25,000 nucleotides of DNA. Origin: Prorocentrum cordatum (Eukaryota; Sar; Dinophyceae; Prorocentrales; Prorocentraceae). A model generated the notes under the pieces. The model was not told the origin of the DNA. It made no database searches and saw only the letters and a list, made by a program, of their open reading frames with translations. Location: NCBI GenBank assembly GCA_963575745.1, contig CAUYUJ010021699.1, positions 65,001-90,000 on the forward strand. Direction: 5' to 3'. Position numbers and translations under genes: made by a program. Shown here in pieces: positions 1 to 7,757 of this stretch; the stretch's first letter is position 1; every line of letters begins with the position of its first letter.

Positions 1-4
1 CGCG

Positions 5-328
5 GCCGGCACGGCCCACCAGCGGGGATTCTCGAGCCCGTGCTTGCTCGGAGGCGCCGCTCCCGAATCCCGCGGCCCGTGCTTGCTCGGCGGCGCGCAG
101 AACGGGGGGCAGGGGGAGGGGGAGAGGCTTCTCAGAAGGAGGCTGTTCCTCAGAAGGCGCCCGCCTCACATCTGCGGACGAGGCCCGCGCCTTCTGAGAA
201 GCAGGCGTGCTCCTAAGAAGCCTTCCCCCCTCCCCCTGCCCCCCTCTGCGCGGGGCTCGTGCTTGCCACCATCACCACGACTGCCTCTCGCAGCCACAGC
301 CGGCACGGCCCACCAGCGGGTTCTCGAG
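5..328. repeat. Direct repeats flanking a fold-back segment
   Basis: A roughly 30-bp sequence (starting GGCCGGCACGGCCCACCAG) at 5-36 recurs at 298-328 with a small indel (AGCGGGGATTCTCGAG against AGCGGGTTCTCGAG). A separate 15-mer, CCCGTGCTTGCTCGG, occurs at 37-51 and again at 76-90, with a partial copy near 247-256. The two longer copies bracket the inverted repeat at 104-244. This could be one tandem-repeat period of about 293 bp, or flanks duplicated around an insertion. Thirty bp is long for a target-site duplication, so a tandem or segmental origin seems more likely. The window starts inside the first copy, so the array may continue upstream. Confidence 0.7.
104..244. repeat. Imperfect inverted repeat (fold-back), about 64-bp arms
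   Basis: The left arm (104-167) starts with a G-rich run (GGGGGCAGGGGGAGGGGG) and ends in GCCTC. The right arm (180-244) is its imperfect reverse complement, starting GAGGC and ending in a C-rich run. The spacer is only 12 nt (168-179). CTTCTCAGAAGG-like blocks appear in both arms and are partly self-complementary. The G-rich arm could also form a quadruplex. No open frame of interest lies inside. It resembles a small non-autonomous fold-back element, but no target-site duplication was proven. Confidence 0.75.
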
Positions 329-486
329 CTCAACCTTCTGGGCTTTCGCGTTGGTGACGAAGTACGGCGAGATGTAGCCTGACGGCCGAAGGGGCCGCTC
401 TGCTCCGCATCACTACTGCCTTGCGCTGCTGCTCTGCCGCTCGTCCCTCCCTCCCCCAAATCCTGCACGCCCCCCTTCGAGGAGGA

Positions 487-598
487 GGAGGAGAAGAAAA
501 ATCCTCGGTCCTACTGCTCCTCCTCCTCCTCCTCCTCCTCCTCCTGCTCCTCCTCCTCCTCCTACTCCTCCTCGTCCTCCTCCTCCTCCTCCTCATCA
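487..598. repeat. (CTC)n microsatellite
   Basis: Imperfect CTC/TCC trinucleotide tract, pyrimidine-rich on the plus strand. It passes directly into the CAT-type tract that follows. The open frames through it (poly-Leu, poly-Ser, poly-Arg/Glu on the other strand) only reflect the repeat. Confidence 0.9.
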
Positions 599-1372
599 TC
601 ATCAGCAGCATCATCGGCACCATCGTCATCATCATCAGCAACATCGTCGTCATCACCATCGGCACCCTAATAATAATAATAATCATCATCATAATCATCA
701 GCAGCATCATCATCACAATCATCATGATAACCATCATCATCGTCGTCACCATCATCATCATCGTCATCATCATGATCATCAGCATCGTCAGCATGATGAG
801 GATGATCATCATAAGCGGCATCACCATTATCATCAGCAGCAAAGTCATCACAATCAACATGCCCATCATCAGCATCATCATCATCACCAGCAGCATCATC
901 AGCATTGTTATCATCCCCATCGTCATCATCATCAGCAGCAGCAGCAGCATCATCATCATCATCAGCATCATCATCATTATCATCATCATCGCCACCACCA
1001 CCACCATCATCATCAGCATCATCATTGTCGTCGTCGTCATCGTAAGCAGCATCAGCATCAGCATCATCATCAGCATCAGCAGTCATCTTCGCCATGACCA
1101 TAATCATCACCAGCATCATCATCAGCAGCATCAGCATCATCAACATTAGTAATACCATCATCGTCATCATCATCATCAGCAGCATCATCAATATCATCAC
1201 CGTTGTCGTCGTCGTCATACGCAGCATCAGCATCAACACCATCATCATCAACATCAGCATCACCATCATCATCATCACCATCATCGCCATCGTCATCAAA
1301 CTGATCCACACCCTCACCACTCATCCTCATCCTCATACTCATCATCCTCCTCATCATCATCACTATCACCAC

Positions 1373-1418
<46 letters not shown>
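599..1418. repeat. Long interrupted (CAT/ATC)n microsatellite
   Basis: About 820 bp of trinucleotide repeats dominated by CAT, with interspersed CAG, CGT and AAT triplets. A purer ATC run lies near 1375-1418. The triplet phase is mostly kept, so every frame on both strands stays open as Ile, Ser, His, Met or Asp runs. There is no start context, no non-repetitive domain and no splice-bounded coding segment, so no gene is called. Confidence 0.92.
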
Positions 1419-1419
<1 letters not shown>

Positions 1420-1479
1420 GCTGGGAAGATGCATTCACGCAGGATCGTGTCCGGATCTGCACGACCAAATCTACAGAAA

Positions 1480-2250
1480 GGGGCGGCGGGAAGTAGGGCA
1501 GGAGGGAGGGGAAGACGATGAGGAGGATAATGAAGAACAGCCACAGGGGAAAGGGAGCTGAGGATATTGAGGAGACAAGGGTGGAATACAGTAACGATCA
1601 GGACGAGACGAAGAGGATGAAAAAAGGGATCGCGAGGAGGGGGTGGAGGAGGAGGCGGAGGAGGGGGGGAGGAGGAGGAGGAGGAGAGGAAGAAGAAGAA
1701 GAACGAATGCCACCTGAGGGGCAGGCACGTATAAAGAATAAGCATACTAATAAGAATAATAAGAAAAATAATAATACTAAGAAGAAGAAGCACAAGAAGA
1801 AGAAGAAGAGGGGGAGAAGGAGGAGGAGGAGGAGAGGAGGAAGAAGAGGAGGAGGCGGAAGAGGAGGATGCGGCCAGGAAGAGCTTTGTGGGGCGAAGAA
1901 AATAAGAGGAAGGGCTGGAGACGGATACGGACAGGGGGACAGAAGGGGCGGATTGGAAGGGAGAGACGGAGGAAGGGGAAAACGAAGAGGAGACGGAGAG
2001 GAGGAGAAGAAGGAGGAGGAGGAGGAGGAGGAGAGGAGCAGCAGAGGAGAGGGCAGAAGGCACAGGGGGGCTAAGAGGACGGGGCGGGGGGGGGGCAAGC
2101 GCCACTTGGAGAGGCGAGGGGGCGGACCTGGAAGAGAGAGGCGGTAGTTGAAATATCCACGAAGAGGAAGCGAGGATGAGGGGGGGAGCACGCACGGGAG
2201 GCTGAGGATAGTAGAATAGGCGGCAGAACAAAAAACGAATCCGACGATCT
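1480..2250. repeat. Polypurine (GGA/GAA-rich) tract on the plus strand
   Basis: Roughly 770 bp in which the plus strand is overwhelmingly A and G (GGA, GAA, AAG and GGGG runs), with short breaks such as 1700-1780. It reverses the strand bias of the neighbouring CTC/CAT tracts, where the plus strand is pyrimidine-rich. Long homopurine tracts can form triplex (H-DNA) structures; that is general knowledge, not shown here. Glu/Lys/Arg-rich frames here are repeat artefacts. Confidence 0.85.
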
Positions 2251-2274
2251 TCCTCCGATCCCCATGCAGGCATG

Positions 2275-2472
2275 AAAGTGCACCTGCACGCGCACGCGCG
2301 CACGCGCACGCACAAAAACGAGCACGCACATGCACATACACACACACACTTTCACACACGCACACACACACTCTCTCACTCATACACTCATACACTCATT
2401 CACTCTCCTTCACAAGCGCACGCACACGCACGCACCACGCACACACGCACGCACAAGCACACACACACACGA
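2275..2472. repeat. (CA)n / (CGCA)n dinucleotide-type microsatellite
   Basis: Alternating pyrimidine/purine sequence made of CACG, CACA and CTCACA units. The section at about 2285-2312 is nearly pure alternating CG/CA (GCACGCGCACGCGCG), a composition known to favour Z-DNA. No gene is supported. Confidence 0.9.
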
Positions 2473-2605
2473 TGATGGGCACCGCCCGCTACGCAACTCC
2501 AACTTTGGCGGAAGGGCAGCCGCAGCCGCACCCCGGCCGTTGCTCCCCCCGGTTGCTTCCATTCCATCCCGGTCCGCTTGTCCCCTCTTGGCTGTCCTAA
2601 TCATC

Positions 2606-2700
2606 CTTTCGTCCTCCTCCTCCTCCTTCTCCTCCTCCTCCTCCTCAATATTTCTCCTCCTCCTCCCCCTCCTCCTCCCTCCCCCAGTCCTCCCCCCCCA
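2606..2700. repeat. (CTC)n pyrimidine tract
   Basis: CTC/CCT repeats with short T and C runs. The 2475-2605 sequence before it is GC-rich and non-repetitive with no recognisable coding content, and 2700-2860 shows nothing either. Confidence 0.85.
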
Positions 2701-2866
2701 CGCGGGCAGGGCGAAGTAAGGCCAGCAGCCCAACGCACTAGGACGTGTAATTCATGTTGACCCGATCTGTAGCATTTGTGCCAAGATATTGACAAAAGGA
2801 ACGAGGACAACGGACGGGCGGGGCACGCTAGCGCCACATGGGGGGGGGAGCTACGAACGATCTAGA

Positions 2867-2966
2867 GCGGGACACACACGTTGGCGATGCCAAATGTTGT
2901 CGCGGAAACTTGCTAAGCGGGACGCAACTGGGCGATACCAAATGATGTCGCGGAATTTTCCTGGGC
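2867..2966. repeat. Two-copy tandem repeat, about 50-bp unit
   Basis: Units start with GCGGGAC at 2867 and 2917, with a third partial start (GCGGGGCGC) at 2965. Shared blocks are GGCGAT(G/A)CCAAATG and TGTCGCGGAA. The copies have diverged mainly at their 3' ends. No coding or RNA function is visible. Confidence 0.75.
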
Positions 2967-3061
2967 GGGGCGCCCAACGACGGCCCAGGTGGGCAACCTC
3001 GGACACTTTGGGGTTCTATGGCAGGCCGCGGAAGGGTTGCACGTAATACACGATTTCCGCG

Positions 3062-3079
3062 CCCCCCCCCCCCCCCCCC
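3062..3079. repeat. Homopolymer C18
   Basis: Eighteen consecutive C residues on the plus strand. Such runs are prone to length errors in sequencing and to slippage in the genome, so the exact length is uncertain. Confidence 0.9.
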
Positions 3080-3149
3080 ACGAATGACACAGCTTAAATT
3101 GAAGCGTTGTTTCAATGATTATGCGTCCGAATCCACGCGATGCTTTCAT

Positions 3150-3340
3150 CGGGTCGGGCGAAAGGGGGGGATAGCAAAGGGGGGGCTTGAGAATCAGCTC
3201 ACGTAGCTGATTTTCCCGGCGCCTCCGGCGCCGGAGGCGGCTATGTATCGAGGAATGGGCCCCTCGGTGAGGCCGAAACCAGCTGCATGCAGCAAATTTC
3301 GTAACCCCCCCTTTCCCAATCCCCCCTTTCGCCCGGCCCG
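3150..3340. repeat. Nested fold-back repeat, 37-bp arms with inner palindromes
   Basis: The left arm 3150-3186 (starting CGGGTCGGGCGAAAGG) is matched by the reverse complement of 3304-3340 (starting CGGGCCGGGCGAAAGG), including both G-runs and the AAA between them. Inside are three smaller dyads: AATCAGCT/AGCTGATT (3192-3199 with 3205-3212), the perfect 20-bp palindrome CGCCTCCGGCGCCGGAGGCG (3220-3239), and GCTGCATGCAGC (3282-3293). No transposase frame is present. It may be a miniature inverted-repeat element, but the flanks give no clear target duplication. Confidence 0.75.
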
Positions 3341-3439
3341 ATTTCAGATTTCTCCCGACACTGGACTCATTATGACCGAAGCTGCCTTACCACCCAACGG
3401 GTGCACCAACCAAGCAATTTACATCAAAGCCCCTGGGCG

Positions 3440-3745
3440 TGGCCAATTAGTTTGGTGACAGCGCCCAGCCAGCCAGCTGGTTAGCTGGCTGGAGGTTGCT
3501 AGCCAACCACTTGGCCGCAGGTTGCGTGGCCAACCAGATGGCTGGCAGCGCCCAGCCAGCCAATTGACTGGCCGGCTGGAAATTGCTGGCCAACAACTTG
3601 GCCGCGCAGCCAGGCATCCACTTGGCCGCAAGGCCCCCTGGCAGCCAACTAGTTGGCTTGCGCTCGCCCGCCGAGCCAACGAGTTGGCTGGCCACACCCA
3701 GCGGGCAAACCAGTTGGCTGTGGGAGCCGGGGCAAACCACTTGGT
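3440..3745. repeat. Cluster of GCCAA-N4-TTGGC near-palindromes
   Basis: At least nine 14-bp dyads of the form GCCAAxxxxTTGGC occur in about 300 bp. Copies are at 3502-3515, 3528-3541, 3559-3572, 3589-3602, 3644-3657 (perfect, GCCAACTAGTTGGC, extending to 16 bp), 3675-3688, 3705-3718 and 3732-3745, with a weaker one near 3441-3454. Spacing is irregular (about 14-55 bp) and intervening sequence is only partly conserved (CAGCGCCCAGCCAGCC twice). A larger dyad, CCAGCCAGC/GCTGGCTGG, lies at 3465-3492. The half-site resembles the TTGGC element of animal NFI, but orientation and spacing differ and the organism is not an animal. Confidence 0.8.
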
Positions 3746-3769
3746 TGCCAGGCCCCTTCAGCAAAAGAG

Positions 3770-4800
3770 TTAATTACGAAGCGAGGGTCTCCAATGTAAC
3801 TGGTTTGGTCTTCGCGCCCACTGAGTGGCAAGACAGCGTCGATCACAAATGCGCCCAGGGACAGGCGAATTAAAAAATCAACGCGCGGAGCCGATCATAT
3901 ATGATAGCAATACACAGTTCCCACAGGAAGCACGCAAACTCCGAGGCGAGCAAAAACTTTGATGATTCTGGGCCCCCTGGCTGCAAGGAAGCGAGCTCTC
4001 CCGACCTCCACCGCTGTCGCTGATTTGCACGCCCAGCCCGCGCGCGATCGAAACCGAGTGCAACGATAGTCCGACGCTAAAGGGCCTCCGCGCCCAGCGA
4101 GCAAGAAGAGCAGGTTGGAAGTGGCAGTGGAGAGGTATGAGGAGCAGAACGAAAACGGGCCAGAAACAGGACGAAAAGGAGCGGAGGAAGCCGGCTAGCA
4201 GGATCAGGGCAACAAAGAGGAAGCGGAGCGGAGGTAGAGGACGAGGGCGACGACCAAGCGGGAGAGAAGATTCAGAGGGAAGGAGGAGGATGATATGGCG
4301 AAGTGGGAGTAAGAAGGGAAACGATTGCCGACGGGAGGGTTCACCGCATCCAATCGGCGTCACAACAAATAGCCCGGCCATCGGCCTTCTTGGCCGCGCA
4401 CTCGCGTGGGTTCGAAGGCGGGGGAGCCCAGAATACCACTACAATCCCCTACCCCTTTTCCCGATATCTTCGTTCTTCCTTGTCCCTCCCCTGACCCCGC
4501 CCCCCCTCCTACCTCTCTCCATCTCTCCGCGACCTACCCGCTCCTCTGCACACCAGGCACGACTCCCCGATCGTGTTTTGTATCGCATATGTGGGTCAGG
4601 ATGAAAAAGACACGTTGTCGCTCCGAGAGCCGCTGGAAAAAATCAGAATGCCATCTGCCCCCTGGCGTTTTGCATACGGTCCCCCTCCCTCCGGACACAT
4701 ATTTGATGTACTGCGCGAGGGCGCAGAAGGCTACATTCTCCGACGCGTGCGATTCCGCTTGCATGCGAGAGTCCGCACGCCCAGGAGCTCCCTTGCACCT
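3770..4800. other. No gene supported; mixed and biased-composition sequence
   Basis: 3770-4135 is non-repetitive with no recognisable coding region. 4136-4335 is purine-rich and 4436-4560 pyrimidine-rich on the plus strand. 4573-4800 is open in several frames on both strands. One plus frame reads a plausible-looking stretch (for example PLEKIRMPSAPWRFAYG), but no family was recognised, no frame stands out by codon use, and it runs into the microsatellite that follows. Confidence 0.5.
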
Positions 4801-5212
4801 TCCCAATCATCAGCAACATCATTACCGTCATCAGCAGCGACAGCATTATCATTATCACCGTCGTCATCCTCCTTTCCCTTTTTCTCCTCCTTCTCGTCGT
4901 CATCATCGCCAACGTCATCGTCATCATCATCATCATCAGCATCATCCGCATCATCGTCGTCATCACCATCATCACCAACATCGTCGTCATGAACATCGTC
5001 ATTCACATCGTCATCACCACCATCATCATCGTCGTCGTCATTTGTATCCTCCTCGTCCTCCTCGTCCTCTTCCTCTCCCTCCCCCCTCCTTCCCCTTCCT
5101 CCTCCTCCTCATCATCACCATCATCATCATCGTCGTCATCATCATCACCGACATCACCATCATCATCATCAGCAGCATCATCATCATCAGCATTATCATC
5201 ACCACCCACCTC
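4801..5212. repeat. Compound (CAT)n-(CTC)n-(CAT)n microsatellite
   Basis: CAT/CGT-rich triplets at about 4801-5040, a CTC-rich stretch at about 5045-5115, then CAT/CGT triplets again to about 5212. As elsewhere in the window, CTC and CAT tracts are adjoining and share orientation. Open frames (His, Ser, Asp, Met runs) are repeat artefacts. Confidence 0.9.
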
Positions 5213-5286
5213 CTCCAAAAAGCGAGGGGGCCTCCTCGAAGAGGGGGGAAGGGGGGGAAGGTCGTCGAGGCGACGCTGAGCAGCGG

Positions 5287-5376
5287 GCCCCGGTCGAGCT
5301 TCATGCCCTCGACGACCTCCAGCTCGTGCTCCATGGTCTTGCCGTCCGAGACGGTGATGGTGCCGTCTTTCCCGAC
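5287..5376 (-). CDS. HSP60: Exon-like fragment of Hsp60/GroEL-type chaperonin
   Basis: Hsp60 folds imported proteins in organelles as an ATP-driven barrel. Thirty codons on the minus strand read VGKDGTITVSDGKT, then MEH, then ELEVVEGMKLDRG. This corresponds to the conserved GroEL-family stretch (VGK-GVITV-DGKT-DELEVVEGM-FDRG) before the YISPYF motif. Position 5376 is directly preceded, on this strand, by a pyrimidine-bearing CCGGCGCCGCAG, a good splice acceptor. After DRG the frame continues PLLSVAS and loses similarity, so the exon probably ends there. GG|GCCCGC would suit the GC donors reported in dinoflagellates, but this is inferred. Twenty-nine of 30 codons end in G or C, unlike the decayed neighbours, which suggests a recent or live exon. 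Mitochondrial-type Hsp60 fits slightly better than plastid Cpn60. No adjoining exon was found in the window, so a dispersed pseudo-exon is also possible. Confidence 0.6.
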
Positions 5377-5416
5377 CTGCGGCGCCGGGGGCGCCTCCCC
5401 CCTCGAGCATGCAGGC

Positions 5417-5579
5417 CTTTTTCCCCGGCCTACGGGGGAGAGGGGCACGGGGAAACGAGGAGGGATTGGGGAAGCAGGAAGGGCGATGAAGGGGGAGAGG
5501 GGAAGGAGGAGGAAGAGGAAGGAGGAGGAAAAGGAGGAGCAAACGTTGCCTGAGAGGGCGCGTCCGTCTGTGAGCCGAG
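5417..5579 (-). other. 3' flank/tail of the retrotransposon
   Basis: Read on the minus strand, about 30 nt of ordinary sequence follow the element's last stop (5580-5582). A pyrimidine-rich CTCCTT/TCC tract then runs to about 5450. LINEs often end in short simple repeats or poly-A, so the TCC tract may be the element's tail or a pre-existing microsatellite at the insertion site. No poly-A was seen. Confidence 0.4.
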
Positions 5580-6617
5580 CTACGGCTCGCCAGCCCCGCC
5601 CGACAGATCTGCAGGCAGCTTCAGGGCTCGGCGAGCGGCGGCAACGGCAGTCGTCTGCTTGTTGTATGACATCGGGATGTCGTCGTCCTTCGTCAGGTGG
5701 TATGTCCTGGTGGCCACGGAGAGCCTGGCAATGCTGTTGGGGATGCCGTTCTCGCCATGGAACGGCTCGGTCAGCTCAGGAAGGCCGAGCCTCGTCGTGA
5801 TGTTGGTGCTCTGCTGGCCGCGCGGTAAGCTCAGCTGGTGCCACATCCGATCGCATATGAGGTAGTGCTGGATGCTGTCGTCGGCGTGTGGGCATCCGAA
5901 ATGGCATGGGCGCTTGGTCGGGATCACGTGCATCCTGTGCGAGGTCGTCCACGCGCCCGCTAGGACCTTCAGGGCGCTCCACAGCCTGGCGGGTGGCAGG
6001 GTCGCGAGGTGGGTGCGGAGGAGCGTCCACCGAGCGAGGAGATCATCAGGAACTTGCTGGACTTGAAGGAGGTCACGTTGTGCATCGGCGTCGGCAGGTG
6101 GGTCTTCGGCGCCCATGTCGTCGTCGTCGTCGCGGTGAATGTCGTCAGGGTCGGCGTCGGGCTCCAGACATGGCAGGATGTGCTCGATCCAGCGGCGTCG
6201 GGCACGGTGTTGGGCGGCCTCGTAGCTGAACAACGAAGTGCGACTGCGTGGCGATCGGCTGCGTGGCGACTCGCTCTGTGCTTCTGGGCGGGCCAGGCGG
6301 CGCCCCTGGAGAATTCGTCCAGTGCCGCTGGTGCCCCGCGACTGTGTGCACATATCGACGACGATGCGGTCTCGCCGCGTGTCGGCGGCGTGCAACGGCT
6401 GGAGCAGGTCGGAGCCGAGCAGCTCGTGCATGTAGGGGACGCACCATTGCTTCCAGTCCTCTTGACTGTTGATGCGTCGGTCGTTCATAAGGGGGTCATG
6501 CAGCCAGTGCGCGGCCCATGAACGCGCCCTGTTCAGAAGACGCTCCTGGGCACGTTCAGCTTCACGTCGCGGTCCAGATGGCGGTTCGCGTGTAAGTTGG
6601 CGAGCAGGGTCCAGCAA
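5580..6617 (-). pseudogene. C-terminal segment of the retrotransposon with zinc-finger-like motif
   Basis: About 345 codons ending at a stop at 5580-5582. An acidic run (about residues 152-172) precedes a cysteine/histidine motif, PCHFGCPHADDSIQHYLIC, with C238-x3-C242-x8-H251-x3-C255 (about 5853-5906). Such a motif near the C-terminus is typical of LINE proteins (CxxC...HxxxC class) and probably helps bind the element's RNA or target DNA. The segment before it (LLARWTLLRTHLATLPPARL) looks helical. The frame itself is uninterrupted, the longest intact part of the element after the RT. Confidence 0.75.
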
Positions 6618-7137
6618 GGAGGTGCCACACGATCAGGCGGCGCTCGATGGTGTCAGGCATGGTGTCGACGTAGAGCTGCTCGTTCAGCGACTTCATGTTG
6701 GCTTCCTGCGGCGTGATCTTGGCAGGTTTTCGATGTTGATGGCGGTCAGGTTGCTGAGATAGGCGAGGGGCGTGGCGTTGAAGGATGGCTTGCTGTCTTG
6801 CTCTGGCGGCGCGCCTGCGGCTGGCGACCGCGGCGGCTCGCGCGCGGGGTCGGGGCCCAGCAGTGCGTGTCAGGCGTTTGAGATGTGAAACTCTGCAGTC
6901 GGCGAAGAAGGTGGAGTTGGCGGCACCCTCGAAGCGCTGGACGATGGCGGTCTTCATCTCCCAGCAGTCGTTGCACCACGCGCCTTGCAGTGCCGTGGTG
7001 ACGGGAAGCTGGTCGTAGACGGTGTCGCAAAGTTCGCGATGTGCGCGTCTCCACTCTGCCACAATAGTAGACGCCGTTCTCCAGAGGGTGGCGGCCGGGT
7101 AGGTCTCCATGCCGCTGGAGACCTCATGAGACCTCCA
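6562..7137 (-). pseudogene. Post-RT connection segment of the retrotransposon
   Basis: Continues the element in a third frame from SSGMETYPAATLWRTAS onward. It includes WRRAHRELCDTVYDQLP, then GAWCNDCWEMKTAIVQRF and an Arg/Ala/Gln-rich stretch. No catalytic motif is visible and no separate domain (for example RNase H) is recognised. The true reading shifts again near 6610, because the overlapping frame continues with sensible sequence into the C-terminal segment. Confidence 0.65.
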
Positions 7138-7757
7138 CGTTCGTCCAGAGCGACATTGCGAGGACGTCGGACTTGGCGAAGCTGGAGGGGGCGACGCGCA
7201 GCAGCTTGTTGATGGCCTGCAGCTCCTTCTGCAGGATGCCCTCGGGCGGTTCGAGAAGCTGGCTGACGTAGCCCAGGAACGCGACGGCGGCGACGTTGCA
7301 CAGCATGATGCCTGGCCGGATGGGGGCGCGCGAGGCGGCGAGCTTCTCCGCGCGGCCCCACCACTGCACTGCGGGGCCACGCCATTGGTCGGCAAGCGTG
7401 GCGCCTGGGCCCACGTAGATGCCAAAGTAGCGGGCTTTGGGCTCGATCTTGAAGTTGAACCACGGGGCGTGAGCAGCCGCGAGGACGCGTCGCATCTCGG
7501 TTACGAGGTCGTGCGACGGAAGGGCCCAGGTCGGGGCGACAATGCGCTTCTTGGCCTGGGGCTGGAGGCCTGCCAGGGTCTCGGCCGCGATCGCGTGGGG
7601 GGCGAGTGCGCTGACGTCGGCCAGCCTGGCGAGGACGACGCCGAGGTCGTCGGCGCAGGCGCTGACGAGCCCGCGGTGGATGGCGTTGAGCTTGCTGCTG
7701 ATGGCGATGATGGGGCCGAAGACAAGCGCCCAGATCGTGCCGCGCAAAGGGGCGCTC
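7124..7757 (-). pseudogene. Reverse transcriptase, C-terminal half (motif C, thumb)
   Basis: Continues from the preceding segment in a different frame. It reads GAPLRGTIWALVFGPI, the counterpart of QGCPLSGSLFALA-DP in LINE RTs. Motif C follows as SACADDLGVVL (7646-7657 encodes CADD), so both catalytic aspartates are intact. The later ARYFGIYVGPGA matches the K-LG-x-LG block that follows motif C in LINEs. LCNVAAVAFLGYVSQLLEPP and ELQAINKLLRVAPSS belong to the thumb/connection region. A stop at about 7124 closes this frame, and the next segment carries on from about 7137 in another. Confidence 0.85.

Noticed and set aside
421-1468. Long open frames with poly-Ile, poly-Asp, poly-Met or poly-His in the CAT tract
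   Set aside because: All frames on both strands are open because CAT/CTC triplets lack stops. There is no non-repetitive domain and no start context.
3440-3745. Reading the GCCAA/TTGGC cluster as true NFI binding sites
   Set aside because: NFI is an animal factor with TTGGC-N5-GCCAA geometry; here the half-sites are in the opposite order with a 4-bp spacer.
4573-4800. Plus-strand frame with plausible-looking residues before the CAT tract
   Set aside because: No family recognised, several other frames also open, no ATG at its upstream end, and it runs into a microsatellite.
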